NCBI RefSeq assembly: GCF_047948215.1
Contig: NC_134455.1
Location: 167,754,575-167,818,574, forward strand
Length of the DNA: 64,000 nt
Source: Lycorma delicatula
Lineage: Eukaryota > Arthropoda > Insecta > Hemiptera > Fulgoridae
Direction: 5' to 3'
The translations under genes and the position numbers were made by a program. The notes under the pieces are model-generated. The model was not told where the DNA came from and searched no databases. It worked only from the letters and a program-made list of their open reading frames with translations. Below are positions 23,994-34,859 of this stretch, piece by piece. Position 1 is the first letter of the stretch. The number at the start of each line of letters is the position of its first letter.

Positions 23994-25306
23994 GCGCGCG
24001 AGCGCGCGTGAGTGTATGTGTGTAACGCATCGTCCATAATATTATTTATACTAACCTGTGAAACAACAGTCGTCTTATGTTATAAAGTTTTAAACTCTTG
24101 CCTTGCCCCATAAATTCAACTTGATAAAACTAAAGAAACTATTACTGAAACTAAAGAAGACTTTATTCTGGCTTTTATGTACGTTTTCACCCGTTTCAAA
24201 CTCGCATTACTCCCATTACTATCCTCTTTCTTTGAAATTTTACAGCTTGTCTCGCCTATTTATTTCTAAACAACATACCTTGATGCAATTTCATCAAAAT
24301 ATAATTCAGAATGAAACAAATAACTAGAAAACAGCCAATAGTATAATGTAAAAATAAACAACAACCAAAATAGAAAATAATAATAAATATGAATACTTCA
24401 TATTTCCGGTTTGAACTTTCCGGTTTGACAGAGCTTAAAATTTAATTCTTCCTCCAAATCTGGAAATTTTTATTACCGTTATGACGAATTATTTTCATTT
24501 ACATTTATTTATGTTATCTTGATGTATTTTTGAACTAAGTTATAAAAATAACACAAATTCAGTCCCGTTCATTCTGTTTTAAAGTGCTTAAAAATGTAAT
24601 TAAATACCACTTTAATAAATCTTAGGTTGTTTGTAATTAAGTAATTAATTTTTGTTTTAAAATGTACCCTCTATTATCGTTGAACAATAGATGAAGATAA
24701 ACCAAGTTAGTGGTATCATCGAGAATCTCTCATATCAAAACTTAAGAGGTAGGATCACAGAGAGTAAATCTAAAGACACGTGAGAGTTTAAATTTTTCAT
24801 CCTCCTTACTTATGAAAACTCTTTCTTCATTGTTAGAAAATTCTTTTCTATTACTTAGCTAGCGATTTTATTTTTACTTTCTTTTTTAGAAGTTTTCTGT
24901 GCTGCCTAATATTTCGTCTTTTAACAAAATAATATTATTTTTGTGTTTTGTTTTATAAGTTATTCGTTTTTCATTGATTTATATACTAAACGATGTATGA
25001 TTTATGTACTATATGATGTTTTTTTTTTATACTTAATTTAAACACTGAGATGATAGTTTTTTAATTGACAAAATTATAACTTGAAAAAGCCTACTGCATT
25101 AGAACTCTCCCTAAATTAGTCTACCGCTATCAGAACTACATAAAAGTAAAGTTTATGTTAAGATCACTAATAATATTTTATAAAGTAATAAAGGTATTAA
25201 TTAAACGAAATTAATTCGGCGAATTCATTTCAATTTCTTTAATTAAATTCATTTTCTTTAAAATCGTTACACTGTGCGTTTATTATTAACCAATAAATAA
25301 AAACAA

Positions 25307-26561
25307 AGCTATCAATCTAGTGCAACATTGGTTGAAGGATAAGGGGCGAACCTTGTCTCCTGAGAAAACATCATTCATCTGTCTGACTGGCAGGCGTCCT
25401 CTTTCTCCCATCCAGATCACGGTTGGTGGAGCCTTAGTATCCCACCCAGGTGGAGTCAGTAAACTATTTCGGGGTATGGCTAGACTTACGGCTTACGTTT
25501 TCCGTACACGTGCGAGAGACATCTGATCGTGCAGGGGCAATGGTGCGTACACTGAGTAGACTCCTAGGACACATGGCCGGCCCCCGGTTCTCCAAAAGGA
25601 AGTTGTACGGCCATGTGATCAATTCTGTACTGCTACATTGGGGTTATTGTTTGGTCGAAAGCTCTGGGGTGCGATCTAAATCGGCGGGTACTGGAGGTTG
25701 TGCAGAGGCGGATTGCCCTCCGCATCGTTTCGACATACTCTTCAGTTTAGACTACGGCAGTGTTAGTCATTATGGGCATCCCTCCATTTAAACAACTAGC
25801 CGGGATGAGGATTGGGATTATTGGAGGAGCTGACAGGAATGATATGCACAGGCGGTTGTTCCGAGAATGGCAGGTCCACTGAGACCTGTCCTTCACGGAG
25901 CGATAGACACATCGTCTGATCCGGCAGGTCAAGGGCGACCGCAGCTTTGGTTTTTAGTCACCTACTGGTTGACCCAATTTTTATCTGGCCACTACGTATT
26001 TCGGGTGTACTTACATGCCAGGAGGAGAGTGACGACTCCTTTTGCCTTTCTTGCGAAGAGTTCAGTACACCAAAACACGTCGTGTTCGACTGCCGGACGT
26101 GGGCTGCTGGACTTCGCTGCTGTGAGTCGGTGACTGGGCCCCTTACTGTTGACAAAATCATAGACTGTATGTTATCAGGGGCAGAGAGGTTTCGTGCGGT
26201 AACTGTCTTTGTGACACAGATACTCCAGCACAAAGCCAGGGATGATGGACTGGGACTCTCTCATCCCTTCGCGATAAAGATCGAGATCCGGTGTGAGTGC
26301 CCTACACAGGGTGTTCTCACTAGAGACATTGATGTCAAGACCGAGTCCCGGCTTCTGGGGTTGGGTCCAGGAAAGACGTAGTCGGGCTTGGATATTCCGT
26401 CCTAGGGGTTAGAGGCAAGAAATGAAAATATGTAACCGGCGGGCTAAACTGTCGGACTAGACTTATGGCCGGCGAAAGAGGAGGCCCGTTTTAGTAGCCA
26501 ACCCTCTGGGGTGTTCTTTGCTTTGTTGTGGATCCAGCCAAAGGGGAAGGGTGGAAGAAAA
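25307..26561 (+). mobile_element. R1-clade LINE, 5'-truncated, with 3'UTR and A-rich tail
   Basis: It is flanked by the direct repeat AAATAAAAACAA at 25,295-25,306 and 26,562-26,573, which is A-rich and so suggestive rather than decisive. The content is the C-terminal third of an R1-clade ORF2. The post-catalytic RT region reads LSPEKTSFICL and VNYFGVWLDLRLTFSVHV (about 25,455-25,510), then MAGPRFSKRKLYGHV and NSVLLHWG. The C-terminal zinc-finger-like block CLSCEEFSTPKHVVFDC follows at about 26,040-26,095, with the C-x2-C-x7-H-x4-C spacing typical of the clade. It is broken by several frameshifts. The 3'UTR (about 26,280-26,550) is GC-rich and holds the module GACCGAGTCCCGG...TTAGAGGCAAGAAATG, shared with the element at 26,994. 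No catalytic YADD box remains. Confidence 0.82.
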
Positions 26562-26573
26562 AAATAAAAACAA

Positions 26574-26980
26574 GAAACGAGTAAAACTGCTTGAAATTTT
26601 TACTCTAAAACATATATTTTGGAACATGAATTACAGTACTGTGCCGTCCATAAATTATTAAGTTTAAAATTATGATTTTTAAACCTATCTCCTCTTTTCC
26701 AATAAGACCCGTTTCCAATAACCAGTTTTAAAGTAATAATTAGTTAAAGAATTTATTCATTTTTCCGTTCGTGGAAGAAAAACATAAGCCTTTTGACTGA
26801 GAAGATACTACCGACATTCCTCTGTTGTTCACATATAAATGAGTTGTTGTGAGTACTAATATCCGTAGTCATAATTTCAGTTATCTATGAATTTTACTGA
26901 GCTTTATATCTTTTAAAGTTTCTTATTGGTGATGACATGATAACTGTCATGTAAACTGTAGTGTTCATTTGATTCAACTC
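26574..26980. other. AT-rich spacer between two R1-clade elements
   Basis: Nothing recognisable. Confidence 0.5.
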
Positions 26981-26993
26981 ATATATACCTTTG

Positions 26994-27893
26994 GAGTCGA
27001 GTTGTGGACTGCGTAGTGTGTACACTAGCTTTGTATAGCTCCGCGTTTTTGGTCGTTTTGGTGGATTTTTTGGTTGATTTTATTTGTATTGTGCATTGGA
27101 ACTTGTAGAATAATTACTTATGGACACGGACATAAAGTTTTAAGAGATTTGGACATGGATTAATTGAGTTATTTTGTTTTTTCTTAAAATAGTGTTATAG
27201 TATAATAGCCAATAGTTTTTTGGTTATTTAAGTGGTTTTTTAACCATATAAAAAAGTGTATATGTGTTATACTTATAGTTTAGTAGTGTGACAAGTGATC
27301 TTGGATATTAGAAGTGAGTAATTAATTGTTTTATTGGTAATAATTATTTTTTTTAGGTTATACATTAGACGTTATATTAGTATAAAATTTTCAAAGTTAA
27401 ACAGCGAGTTTATACTTGCTGTCTACGTCATACTGAAAGTAGTAAACAAGGACTTTGTTAAAATTTCTTGTGAGTAGAAAGATGTGTGTAAATTTTTTCT
27501 AAGTTATTCGAGCCATTATAAGGGGTTACAGTTTTTCCTTAATAACTTCCGTAATATACCTCCTATCCCAAAAATTGTTCAATATCTATCCGTTTCAGAA
27601 GTTTTTCTTTGTCCTGACCCCCTAACCCAAAATCACCCCCCGCCGACACCCAAAATTTTTTCCTCCAGTTTTGAGATCATACATTTTACCTACCCCCCTC
27701 CCATCATCCCGGACCACCCCCGGGCCACCCTAAAAGGTCGAGTGGGTACTCGATAAACTCCGAATAACGTCAGGGTTACGAAAAACGACAATGCGACGTA
27801 GCACTTCCTATTGAAGATACGACCTCACAAGTGGCCGGGCCCTCAAGAGAGACTGGCGGAAGGAAAGAACATGTAACAACGGAGTCTGAAGTA
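26994..27893 (+). promoter_or_regulatory. 5'UTR of the R1-clade element (presumed internal promoter)
   Basis: It starts GAGTCGAGTTGTGGACTGCG right after the TSD and runs to the first ATG of ORF1 at 27,894. Full-length LINEs carry their own promoter here. I see no clear motif. An ORF at 27,484-27,756 in this leader (Pro-rich, from C-runs) is not convincing. Confidence 0.5.
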
Positions 27894-29391
27894 ATGGATA
27901 CTGGCACTAGCGGGACGAGTACCACTCAGGATAAAAAGAACTGGAAAGTGGTTGAAGGCAGAGGGGCCAAAAGAGCTAGAGCTGGCTCATCTGAGGAGGA
28001 GGAGGCTCCTTTAACATTGAAAGAGGTAACGTATAAATTAGGCAATGTGTTAAGTCAAATGGGACAGAACTTGGGAAAAATAAGCATGACAGTAATGAAA
28101 GCCCATGAACGCGACTTGACTGAAATATATAAAGAGTTACTTAGGATCAACGAGTACACAGACCGAGGGGCTGTCTAAAAATGAAATTTCGGACATCTTA
28201 GATACCGATTTGTCCGATGAACAGCTTATGGACAGACTGTCATCCAGGTGGTCCACCTGGGTGATGAATCGCCCGACCCAGGTGAGCGCCTTAAGACTGG
28301 GGGAGGACAGTTGTCATTTTATTGATCTAGCTACGGTGAGGCCTAACAGCTAATACCCTGGTGCGAGTCCTGGAGCAATGGTGCTCCAGGATTCCACGAT
28401 ATTAGAAGAGAACAGAATCACCGCAGCAGGCACAACGTTTACAGTGTTGTATGACTCTAGTAAAGGCGACAGGACCATGGCGGCTTATGTTATCAAGGCG
28501 CTTAGTAGAACGGTTGGAAATCTGGAATCTTCAGTATTCGTAATCCCTTCCGGTCCGACAGGACCGGAAGGGATTACGAATAAGGGATTACGAAAGGGAT
28601 TAATTGTAATTTATTTAATGAGAAAAGGGAAAACTCTTCCCAGAATGCTTCTACCCAACCTGGGGGTACAAATGAGAGCCAGATCAAGATCGGCGTCCGC
28701 AAGAAGGGGTACACCGCCAGTTAACGATAGTAAGACCATAGTAGTAAAAGCACCAGGCAAGTCCTATGCGGACTTACTCAAGACTATGAAGGATAACGTC
28801 ACAGCGGACGAAGCCGGTGATGTATTGTCAATAAGAAGAGGCAAGAACCAAGAAATGGAAGTGAGAGTTAAGGGGACCCAGAGGGCGGGGGAAATTTTCC
28901 TCACTGCTGAAAGACAGGACGACGTATCTGCAAATAGACGTTAAAACCAGAGGAGACCGAAGAACTGTGGTACATGTAAAAGATTTACTGGGCGATACAT
29001 CGGAACAAGAACTGAATGAGGCGATAGAGAGGGTTCTTGGCACTGATGAGAGCTATAGGGTCACCTCAGTTAGAGAGGCATATGGCGAGACAAAAAATGC
29101 CACGGTGGTGACTTCTCACAGAGGCGCGATCAAACTGATAGCTTCAAGACTGAAAGATGGGTGGATCAATTGTAGAGTTTATATAAGAACAGAAAACGAA
29201 AAATGCTATAGGTGTTGGGCGGTAGGACACGGCAGAAGAGATTGCAGAGGCCCAGATAGGTCTAATCTTTGTTTCAATTGCGGCGGACCCGGACATATCA
29301 TAAAGGATTACCGTGAAGCCTCTAAATGTCTGGACTGTAGAAGTCACACAACAGGACTGGCAATTCGGTTTGTGATAAAGCCCATGATTAA
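27894..29391 (+). pseudogene. R1-clade ORF1 (gag-like RNA-binding protein), broken
   Basis: The start is taken at MDTGTSGTSTTQ (27,894); the frame is open upstream to about 27,767 without an ATG. The N-terminus is polar and acidic (SSEEEEAPLT). The frame shifts near 28,160, after ERDLTEIYKELLRINEYT, and an in-frame TAA stands near 28,348. It continues ALSRTVGNLESSVFVIP into a palindrome (28,536-28,581). After another shift near 28,920 come VHVKDLLGDTSEQELNEAIE and the zinc knuckles: CYRCWAVGHGRRDC, then CFNCGGPGHIIKDY (the last Cys replaced by Tyr), then CLDCRSH. In this family the protein coats the element RNA and helps bring it to the target. At least three frame changes, one stop and a lost Cys make it non-functional. 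Confidence 0.82.
28536..28581. repeat. Perfect 21-bp inverted repeat inside ORF1
   Basis: Left arm 28,536-28,556 (begins ATTCGTAATCCC) and right arm 28,561-28,581 (ends GGGATTACGAAT) pair perfectly around the loop GACA. Right after it, AAGGGATTACGAAAGGGATT repeats the arm's core twice more. The inserted residues (SGPTGPEGITNKGLRKG) interrupt the gag frame. It looks like a templated insertion from strand switching. Confidence 0.88.
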
Positions 29392-32300
29392 AGTATTGCT
29401 AATAAACAATAATAGGAGCAGATTATCACACGTTCTAACTGAAGAAATAGCCAATAGGGGAACTACGACTTCATCGTGGCTACTGAGCCAAACAGACTCT
29501 CAGTAGCCGGGAATCAATTGGTTGTAGATAGAAATGGAGACGTGGCGTTTAGGAGTACAACTGGTAACAAAGATTATAATCTTCATTTACGAGATGAGGG
29601 CATTATAGCTGTTGAGCTGGCCGAATTAATGATAGTCGGGGTATATATTAGCCCAAACATCACAATAGAGGATTTCCAAGATAGAATGTTCTGTGTACAA
29701 CGGGTCGTCACACAGCCACGTAAGCGAGTGATAATCCTAGGGGATTTTAATAGCAAAACCATGTTAGCAGGCTCAGAATCCTCTAACGCAAGAGGTGGAA
29801 TCCTTGAGGAATTCTTGGAGACCACGGGTTTTGTATGTATAAACGACGGAACGCCCACTTATAGTGCCAGAGGACTTGTATCCATTTTAGACTTGCTTAT
29901 AATCGATGGAAGAATTCATCCAAACATAGTTGAATGTTCAGTAATCAACGATGAAGCCGGAAGCGACCATAGACCAGTCTCTATCACCATCAGAGATCAA
30001 CATGCTAGATCATTACAACCACGCATAAGTCATAGACTAACAAATCACCAAATACAACGGGTAATAAGGAGATCAGCTAATAAAATAATGACAAGCACAC
30101 TTATGCATCCTGATATATTTCAGGGAATAATTGCCGATGAAATATTTAGAATCCCCCAGAATACAACTACATACCACCCAGTATACTGGTGGACTAATGT
30201 GATTGCTGAACAACGTAATTTGATGCAAAATAGTAAGAGAAGAGCCCAAAGACTACGAGCGCGCACAGGAATGACAGAGGAAAGCAATCTCGCTTTAGAA
30301 CGATATAGGGTAGCCAGGGAAAAACTCAACTACATGATCAAAATGTCTAAACGCAACACATGGTTAGAGTTGTGCGCAGAGTTGGATGCCGACCCCTGGG
30401 GGAAGGCATTCCAGATCATAACGAAACGGTTAGGTAGACATGTACCAGTCCTTAATACTGAAAAGGCTACACAACAAATGAGAGTCCTGTTTCCGAGACA
30501 AAAGAGGGATAACCATCAGACAATCATCTGCGAAAGGGCTAGATTCACCCAATTAGATGTCATGAATGCAATAAAGAAACTAAAAAACAAAAAGAGTCCG
30601 GGACCGGACGGAATACCGGCGGCGGTGATTAAGGGGCTGGCAGAGGTCGTACCATGGGAAGTTGTGGACGTAGCTAGTCATGGGCTACAACATCGAACAT
30701 TCCCAAAATGCTGGAAGACTGCAAGGACAGTGTTTTTACCTAAGCCAGGGGTGAATAACAGACAGGAAAGTTTCCGGCCCATCAGTTTAATTAATAATAT
30801 GGGCAAAGCAGTCGAACGTGTGATAGCCACCACACTCCAGGAAGAACTTGATACAAAAAACTGCTTACATCCAGACCAATATGGATTCAGAAAAGGTTTC
30901 TCTACAATTGATGCACTAAGCAGAGTAACTAACTGGGCAAAATCAGTCAGAAGAGGCCCGTGGCGAACAAGACGATTACCCCTAATGCTACAGTTAGACA
31001 TCCAAGATGCTTTTGGGACAGTGCCGTGATCTGCTATAGTTGAAGCATTGATGAGAATGAACATTTCTAGCTATATAATTAATCAAATTAGACAATACCT
31101 ACACGAGAAGTATATGGAAGTTAATACAGTAGAAGGCTTGATTTCCTATCGGGTGTTCGGGGGTGTTCCGCAGTGGTCCGTGCTCGGTCCCCTGCTTTGG
31201 AACATTTTTTACGACCAAGTATTCAGGTTACACTATCCGGAGAATGTGACTATCGTCGGGTATGCAGACGACGTAGCAATCCTGGTAAAAGACGGGGATA
31301 TAGCAATTTAGAGAATAAAGCCAATAGAGCCTTGATCCAGATTGATGAATGGCTAAGGGACAATCAGCTGCAGATATCTACGGCAAAATCCCAATGCATT
31401 CTGTTCTCGGGCCGGAGAAGAATTAGGAATTTAAATGTGGAAATAAGAGGGGAGAGCATACAAGAAGTTAATAAAACGAAATACTTGGGGGGTTGTGTTG
31501 GGCAAGAGCCTCAGATTTAGTGCACATGTAGAAATGATATGCAAAAGGATTGCTCCCACCACCAGAGCACTGAGGGGATTGTTCAATAACAATAACGCAC
31601 CCAAAACGTCGGTTAGGAGGTTGATAACCTCTGCGGTAATGTCATCGATGCTGTACGCTCCCCCAATCTGGGGAGAGGCAACAAATGTATAGGAGCATGC
31701 GAAAACTGAGGATCATACATCGTCTAGCACTAATAAGAACAGTAGGAGGATATCGAACAATTTCATATGGTGCGTTGTGTGTTCTGGCGGAGGTACCACC
31801 CATAGAATTATTAATAAAAAAGCGAAGATTGAGAACAGCAGGAATGCTAAATAGTGAGGTAGAAAACATCATTGTGAGTGAATGGCAGAATGAATGGGCT
31901 GGATTGCAGACTGGGACATGGACTAATTGATACCTAATACCTACATAGACAATTGATACCTAATTTAGATAACTGGCTAAACAAGGAAAAAGGAAACATG
32001 AATTTTTACATGACGCAGATAATGACCGGTCACGGGTCCTTCGGCCAGTATCTATACAGATTTGGTAAGCGTACAAGCCCTCAATGTATAAATTGCCAAG
32101 AGGTAGATACCGTAGAACACACGATTTTCACGTGCCGGAGATGGGAGAACTTAAGACAAGAAATAATAATAAACAACTTAAATGTGGAAAATCTAGTGAG
32201 TTGGCTAACTAGTAACAATAATAACTGGGATTGGTTCGCAAACTTCGCTGCAGTGGTTCTCCGAACGAAAGAAGAAGACGCGAGGCGTCAAGGACTTTAG
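29384..32300 (+). pseudogene. R1-clade ORF2 (endonuclease-reverse transcriptase), broken
   Basis: ATG at 29,384 gives MIKVLLINNNRSR, the usual start of an APE-type endonuclease. After a shift near 29,455 come FIVATEPN (catalytic Glu), VIILGDFNSK (Asp/Asn), LDLLIIDGR and AGSDHRPVSI (catalytic His). The RT follows: KKSPGPDGIPAAVIKGL, RPISLINNMGKAVERV, PDQYGFRKGFSTIDAL and LQLDIQDAFGTVP, then a TGA at 31,027-31,029. It resumes with GVPQWSVLGPLLWNIFYD, where Trp replaces the conserved Gly of GVPQGS, and GYADDVAI, with the catalytic Asp pair intact. A shift near 31,310 and another near 31,490 lead to LGKSLRFSAHVEM and LITSAVMSSMLYAPPIWGEA. After a small duplication of ATTGATACCTAA near 31,940 comes the C-terminal finger CINCQEVDTVEHTIFTC, and the stop at 32,298. 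The enzyme would nick target DNA and prime reverse transcription; this copy cannot. Confidence 0.88.
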
Positions 32301-32741
32301 GCACTGTGTAGGGTAGGGAGGACAGTTCATGCTCGGAGGGCCCGTATGCTGAGTTGTGCGGGTTCCAATGATGGGGATGGAACTCCTGGGGATACTGTGA
32401 GTGGGGAAGGGAAAAGAAAAGACCGAGTCCCGGCCGGCGGTATTGGTACCGAGGCTCTTCGGAGATTCTGGGGCCGGCAACGTCGGTTAGAGGCAGGCAT
32501 CATGACCGAGTCCCGGTTCCCCGTGGAGGGGGTGGGGGACGGCATAGCCGGACCTCGCCTTCGAAACGGGGAATTAGAGGCAGGCACTGAAAAGAAAAAA
32601 AAGATCCGGGACCGGGGAGGCTAACCTGCCGTGCCGGGCGCACAACCGGTGAGCGGGGGACGCCTCCTTAGAGTATATGGACACTCTCCCCAACTGAGTA
32701 TACTTAATTGGATATCCGGTTGGGGAGGGGAAAAAATATAT
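32301..32741 (+). repeat. GC-rich 3'UTR of the R1-clade element with two tandem modules
   Basis: Two units of about 85 bp lie in tandem. Unit 1 (about 32,420-32,502) runs from GACCGAGTCCCGGCC to GTTAGAGGCAGGCATC. Unit 2 (about 32,503-32,589) runs from GACCGAGTCCCGGTT to ATTAGAGGCAGGCACT. The middle parts differ. The truncated R1-clade element upstream has one such unit at about 26,340-26,425. The region ends GGTTGGGGAGGGGAAAAAA. ORFs predicted here on both strands are artefacts of the GC-rich repeat. Confidence 0.75.
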
Positions 32742-32797
32742 ATATATACCTTTGCCACTTATGCGTGATGAGTAAATCTTTTAAGTGGTGTATGCAG

Positions 32798-33040
32798 TGC
32801 TAGTAAAGACAGTTACTTTTATACGAATTTGAATACTAGTTCGTGGATACCGGCGTTCTTTGGTGGTTGGCTTTCAGTTAACCACACATCTAAAAAATGG
32901 TCAACCTGAGACTGTGCTAGACTACACTTAAAATGGTCGACTTGAGACTACATTTCACTTACACTCATACATATCATCTTCATTCATCCTCTGAAGTAAT
33001 ACCTGACAGTAATTCCCGGATGCTAAAAAATAAAAAAGAA
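32798..33040 (+). mobile_element. SINE type A, head missing
   Basis: From AGTAAAGACAGTTACTTTTA to CGGATGCTAAAAAATAAAAA it follows the body of the complete copy at 13,989-14,279 in the plus direction, including TGGTGGTTGGCTTTCAGTTA and CCTCTGAAGTAATACCTGAC. It has an internal duplication of about 37 bp (AAAATGGTCAACCTGAGACT and AAAATGGTCGACTTGAGACT). The tRNA-like head is absent. It lies 44 bp after the R1-clade TSD. Confidence 0.8.
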
Positions 33041-33044
33041 GGAA

Positions 33045-33475
33045 GTAGTTTAACGCAATTCGAGGATCTTCATGCACCACTATTACAGCTGTCACAGGTT
33101 GAAGCTACTATCTGCTGCGTTAACTCTGTTAGATATCAAACTTCGTACATATTGAGAACAGAAATGGAAGTAGACCACTTTTGTGGCGCTTCAGCAATTA
33201 ATTTTAGTGAGGACTGCTCATATTTTAACCACATCATGAAATTACGAAAATCAAAGTAGGAATTAATAATTGAAAAATACAGAAAAAAATTTTAAATTTC
33301 AAAACGCTTAATTTATATCTACAAAGATTGTCGGATAACATTTATTTTCCCTCAAGTGTATACATATATATATCACTAATATAATATAACATATAATATA
33401 AATATAAATTTATATATAAAATAAATAAATTATATATATATACACACACACACACATAATTTATAACTCTATGAA
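33045..33475. other. AT-rich spacer with TA/CA tract
   Basis: A mixed (TA)n(CA)n tract lies near 33,432-33,457. The plus ORF at 32,933-33,259 runs through the SINE and is not a gene. Confidence 0.5.
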
Positions 33476-33479
33476 TTGG

Positions 33480-34010
33480 TTTATTATAGTACGTCTTTGA
33501 ATCGGAATCGATAGTTGGGATTAAGATTCAAGTCACCTATTTTCAGTTTTAATCGTTTTAGGAGTAGTTCTTCTAATATTTTGAACAGAATGAGTAGCAA
33601 ACTTATTGATGTATACTATGTGATTTCATTTGATGGTTTACCCGGTTTATGAATAATTGTATTTTGGGCCACTTTATAAATATTCAAAGCCCAAAACTAA
33701 GTAACCTGTAAATATCCACAAAGTTTGTTTAGAAGCTGCTACATAATTTTCACTAAGATAAGATGGAAATCAGGTAGCTCCTTTTGATTCAGATGGTGTC
33801 AAATGTTGTTCCTAACTTCTGATAATTAAAAAAACTTTTTTTTTCATTTTAAAATTTGGAGTAACCATTTCAAAGAAATTTGTTATTAATCAATTTCAAT
33901 ATCATTTTCGAAAATATATTCAGATGAAAATGTAATAAATACTTTAGATAAGTCTTTAATACAAACTTCAGCTACCTCATAGTAAATCTTAGCCAGGCCT
34001 CTTGGGAATT
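33480..34010 (-). pseudogene. Jockey LINE, inverted N-terminal RT segment
   Basis: On the minus strand, EVAEVCIKDLSKVFITFSSE (about 33,980) fits the segment before the Jockey RT core. After several stops, VAQNTIIHKPGKPSNEIT (about 33,670-33,620) and LFKILEELLLKRLK (about 33,580), then NPNYRFRF, match the Jockey order VAxIIxLxKPGKPP, then RPISLL, LFEKLLLKRL and NHQFGFR. This is the 5' side of the RT. The 3' side of the same kind of RT begins at about 34,070 on the opposite strand. Confidence 0.75.
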
Positions 34011-34064
34011 TCAAAGACGCAATCGATTGTTTTAGTTACTTGTTTTTCAACGGTTCCCACAAAG

Positions 34065-34760
34065 TACAGTCGCATGGATTTAATTAACGAATGGCTAGCT
34101 AAATTGAAAATGAATGTTAATCTGGCTACTCTTCGCATGTTACATTTTGATGAGGAGGAGTGACTGGAGGTGTTACATTTTGATGAGGAACAAGTTTAAC
34201 TTAATGGTGTATTCATTCCGCATGCTAACAACACGAGATACTTAGTACTTATCTGGATCGCCGTCAGACGTGGAGGACTAATCTCAGGAAGTAAAGCTTA
34301 ACATTAAGTTCAGGGAGATGTACACTGGTTATTGGTCAGGGGGTCGCAACTATTATTATCTAACAAGCAATTGTTGTTTTCAGCGGTCCTGAAACCGATT
34401 TGGTCCTACGGAATCCAACTACAGGGCACGACAAATGAGAGTAACGTTGAAGTCATACAATGATTCTAGAACAAACTATTGAAAAATATAACAGAAGCGC
34501 CATGGTTTAAAAAAACACTGAAATAAACTCTTATCTGCGACTGCAAACCGTTCGAGAGGAGATACGGCTATTCAGTAAATGATGCAAAATGAGACTGAAC
34601 AAATATGTGAACTGGCTCGCGGTAGCAAGGAAGTTAGGCGCCTAATGCGACTGCATATTGGTTTGCTTGGTATTTCTCCCGCCACCACCTCATTCGGACG
34701 CCCTAAAGCATAAGACTGAATGTCTGCGCCACAAACGGCTAGTGAGCCTCGAACAGTTCA
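34065..34760 (+). pseudogene. Jockey LINE, C-terminal RT segment
   Basis: The plus strand reads DLINEWLAKLKMNVN at about 34,078, LNGVFIPHANNTRYL at about 34,200, then VLKPIWSYGIQLQGTTN at about 34,390-34,440, ITEAPWF, TVREEIRLFSK and RLNKYVNWLAVAR near 34,540-34,630. These are the successive blocks after the YADD box in Jockey-clade RTs. Frameshifts and stops occur throughout. The catalytic middle (YADD and GVPQGS) between this piece and the inverted piece is missing. Confidence 0.8.
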
Positions 34761-34859
34761 GCGAACAGAATTCTAAATAGCTTCTAGAGCTTACCTAACA
34801 ACGTGAGTGGACTTAGCGCGTGCCTTACACCACAGGATTCCGTGTTCCAACCGCTCATT

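Larger units (their letters stand above)
21720..25290. other. Non-coding stretch with a hairpin and microsatellites
   Basis: No intact gene. A less AT-rich patch at 21,950-22,330 has short overlapping ORFs on both strands that I cannot assign; it may be an old element. The hairpin at 22,865 and the TA tract at 23,938 are listed separately. Confidence 0.4.
26994..32741 (+). mobile_element. R1-clade LINE, structurally full length, dead, 13-bp TSD
   Basis: It is flanked by ATATATACCTTTG at 26,981-26,993 and 32,742-32,754. The order is 5'UTR (26,994 to about 27,890), gag ORF1, endonuclease-RT ORF2, GC-rich 3'UTR and a short A6(TA)n tail. Length is 5,748 bp. ORF1 probably ended in ...CAT GAT TAA overlapping the ATG of ORF2 (29,384), a layout common in R1-type elements. 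The whole element is much more GC-rich than its flanks. Full length with an intact TSD suggests moderate age, but stops and frameshifts are spread through both ORFs. The TSD partly overlaps a TA microsatellite at the 3' end, so its exact length is uncertain. Confidence 0.85.

Noticed and set aside
23803..24030. ORF rich in Tyr-Ile repeats
   Set aside because: Translation of a (TA)n microsatellite.
32205..32624. Overlapping ORFs on both strands in the R1 3'UTR
   Set aside because: The GC-rich repeat modules keep frames open by chance; they lie beyond the ORF2 stop.
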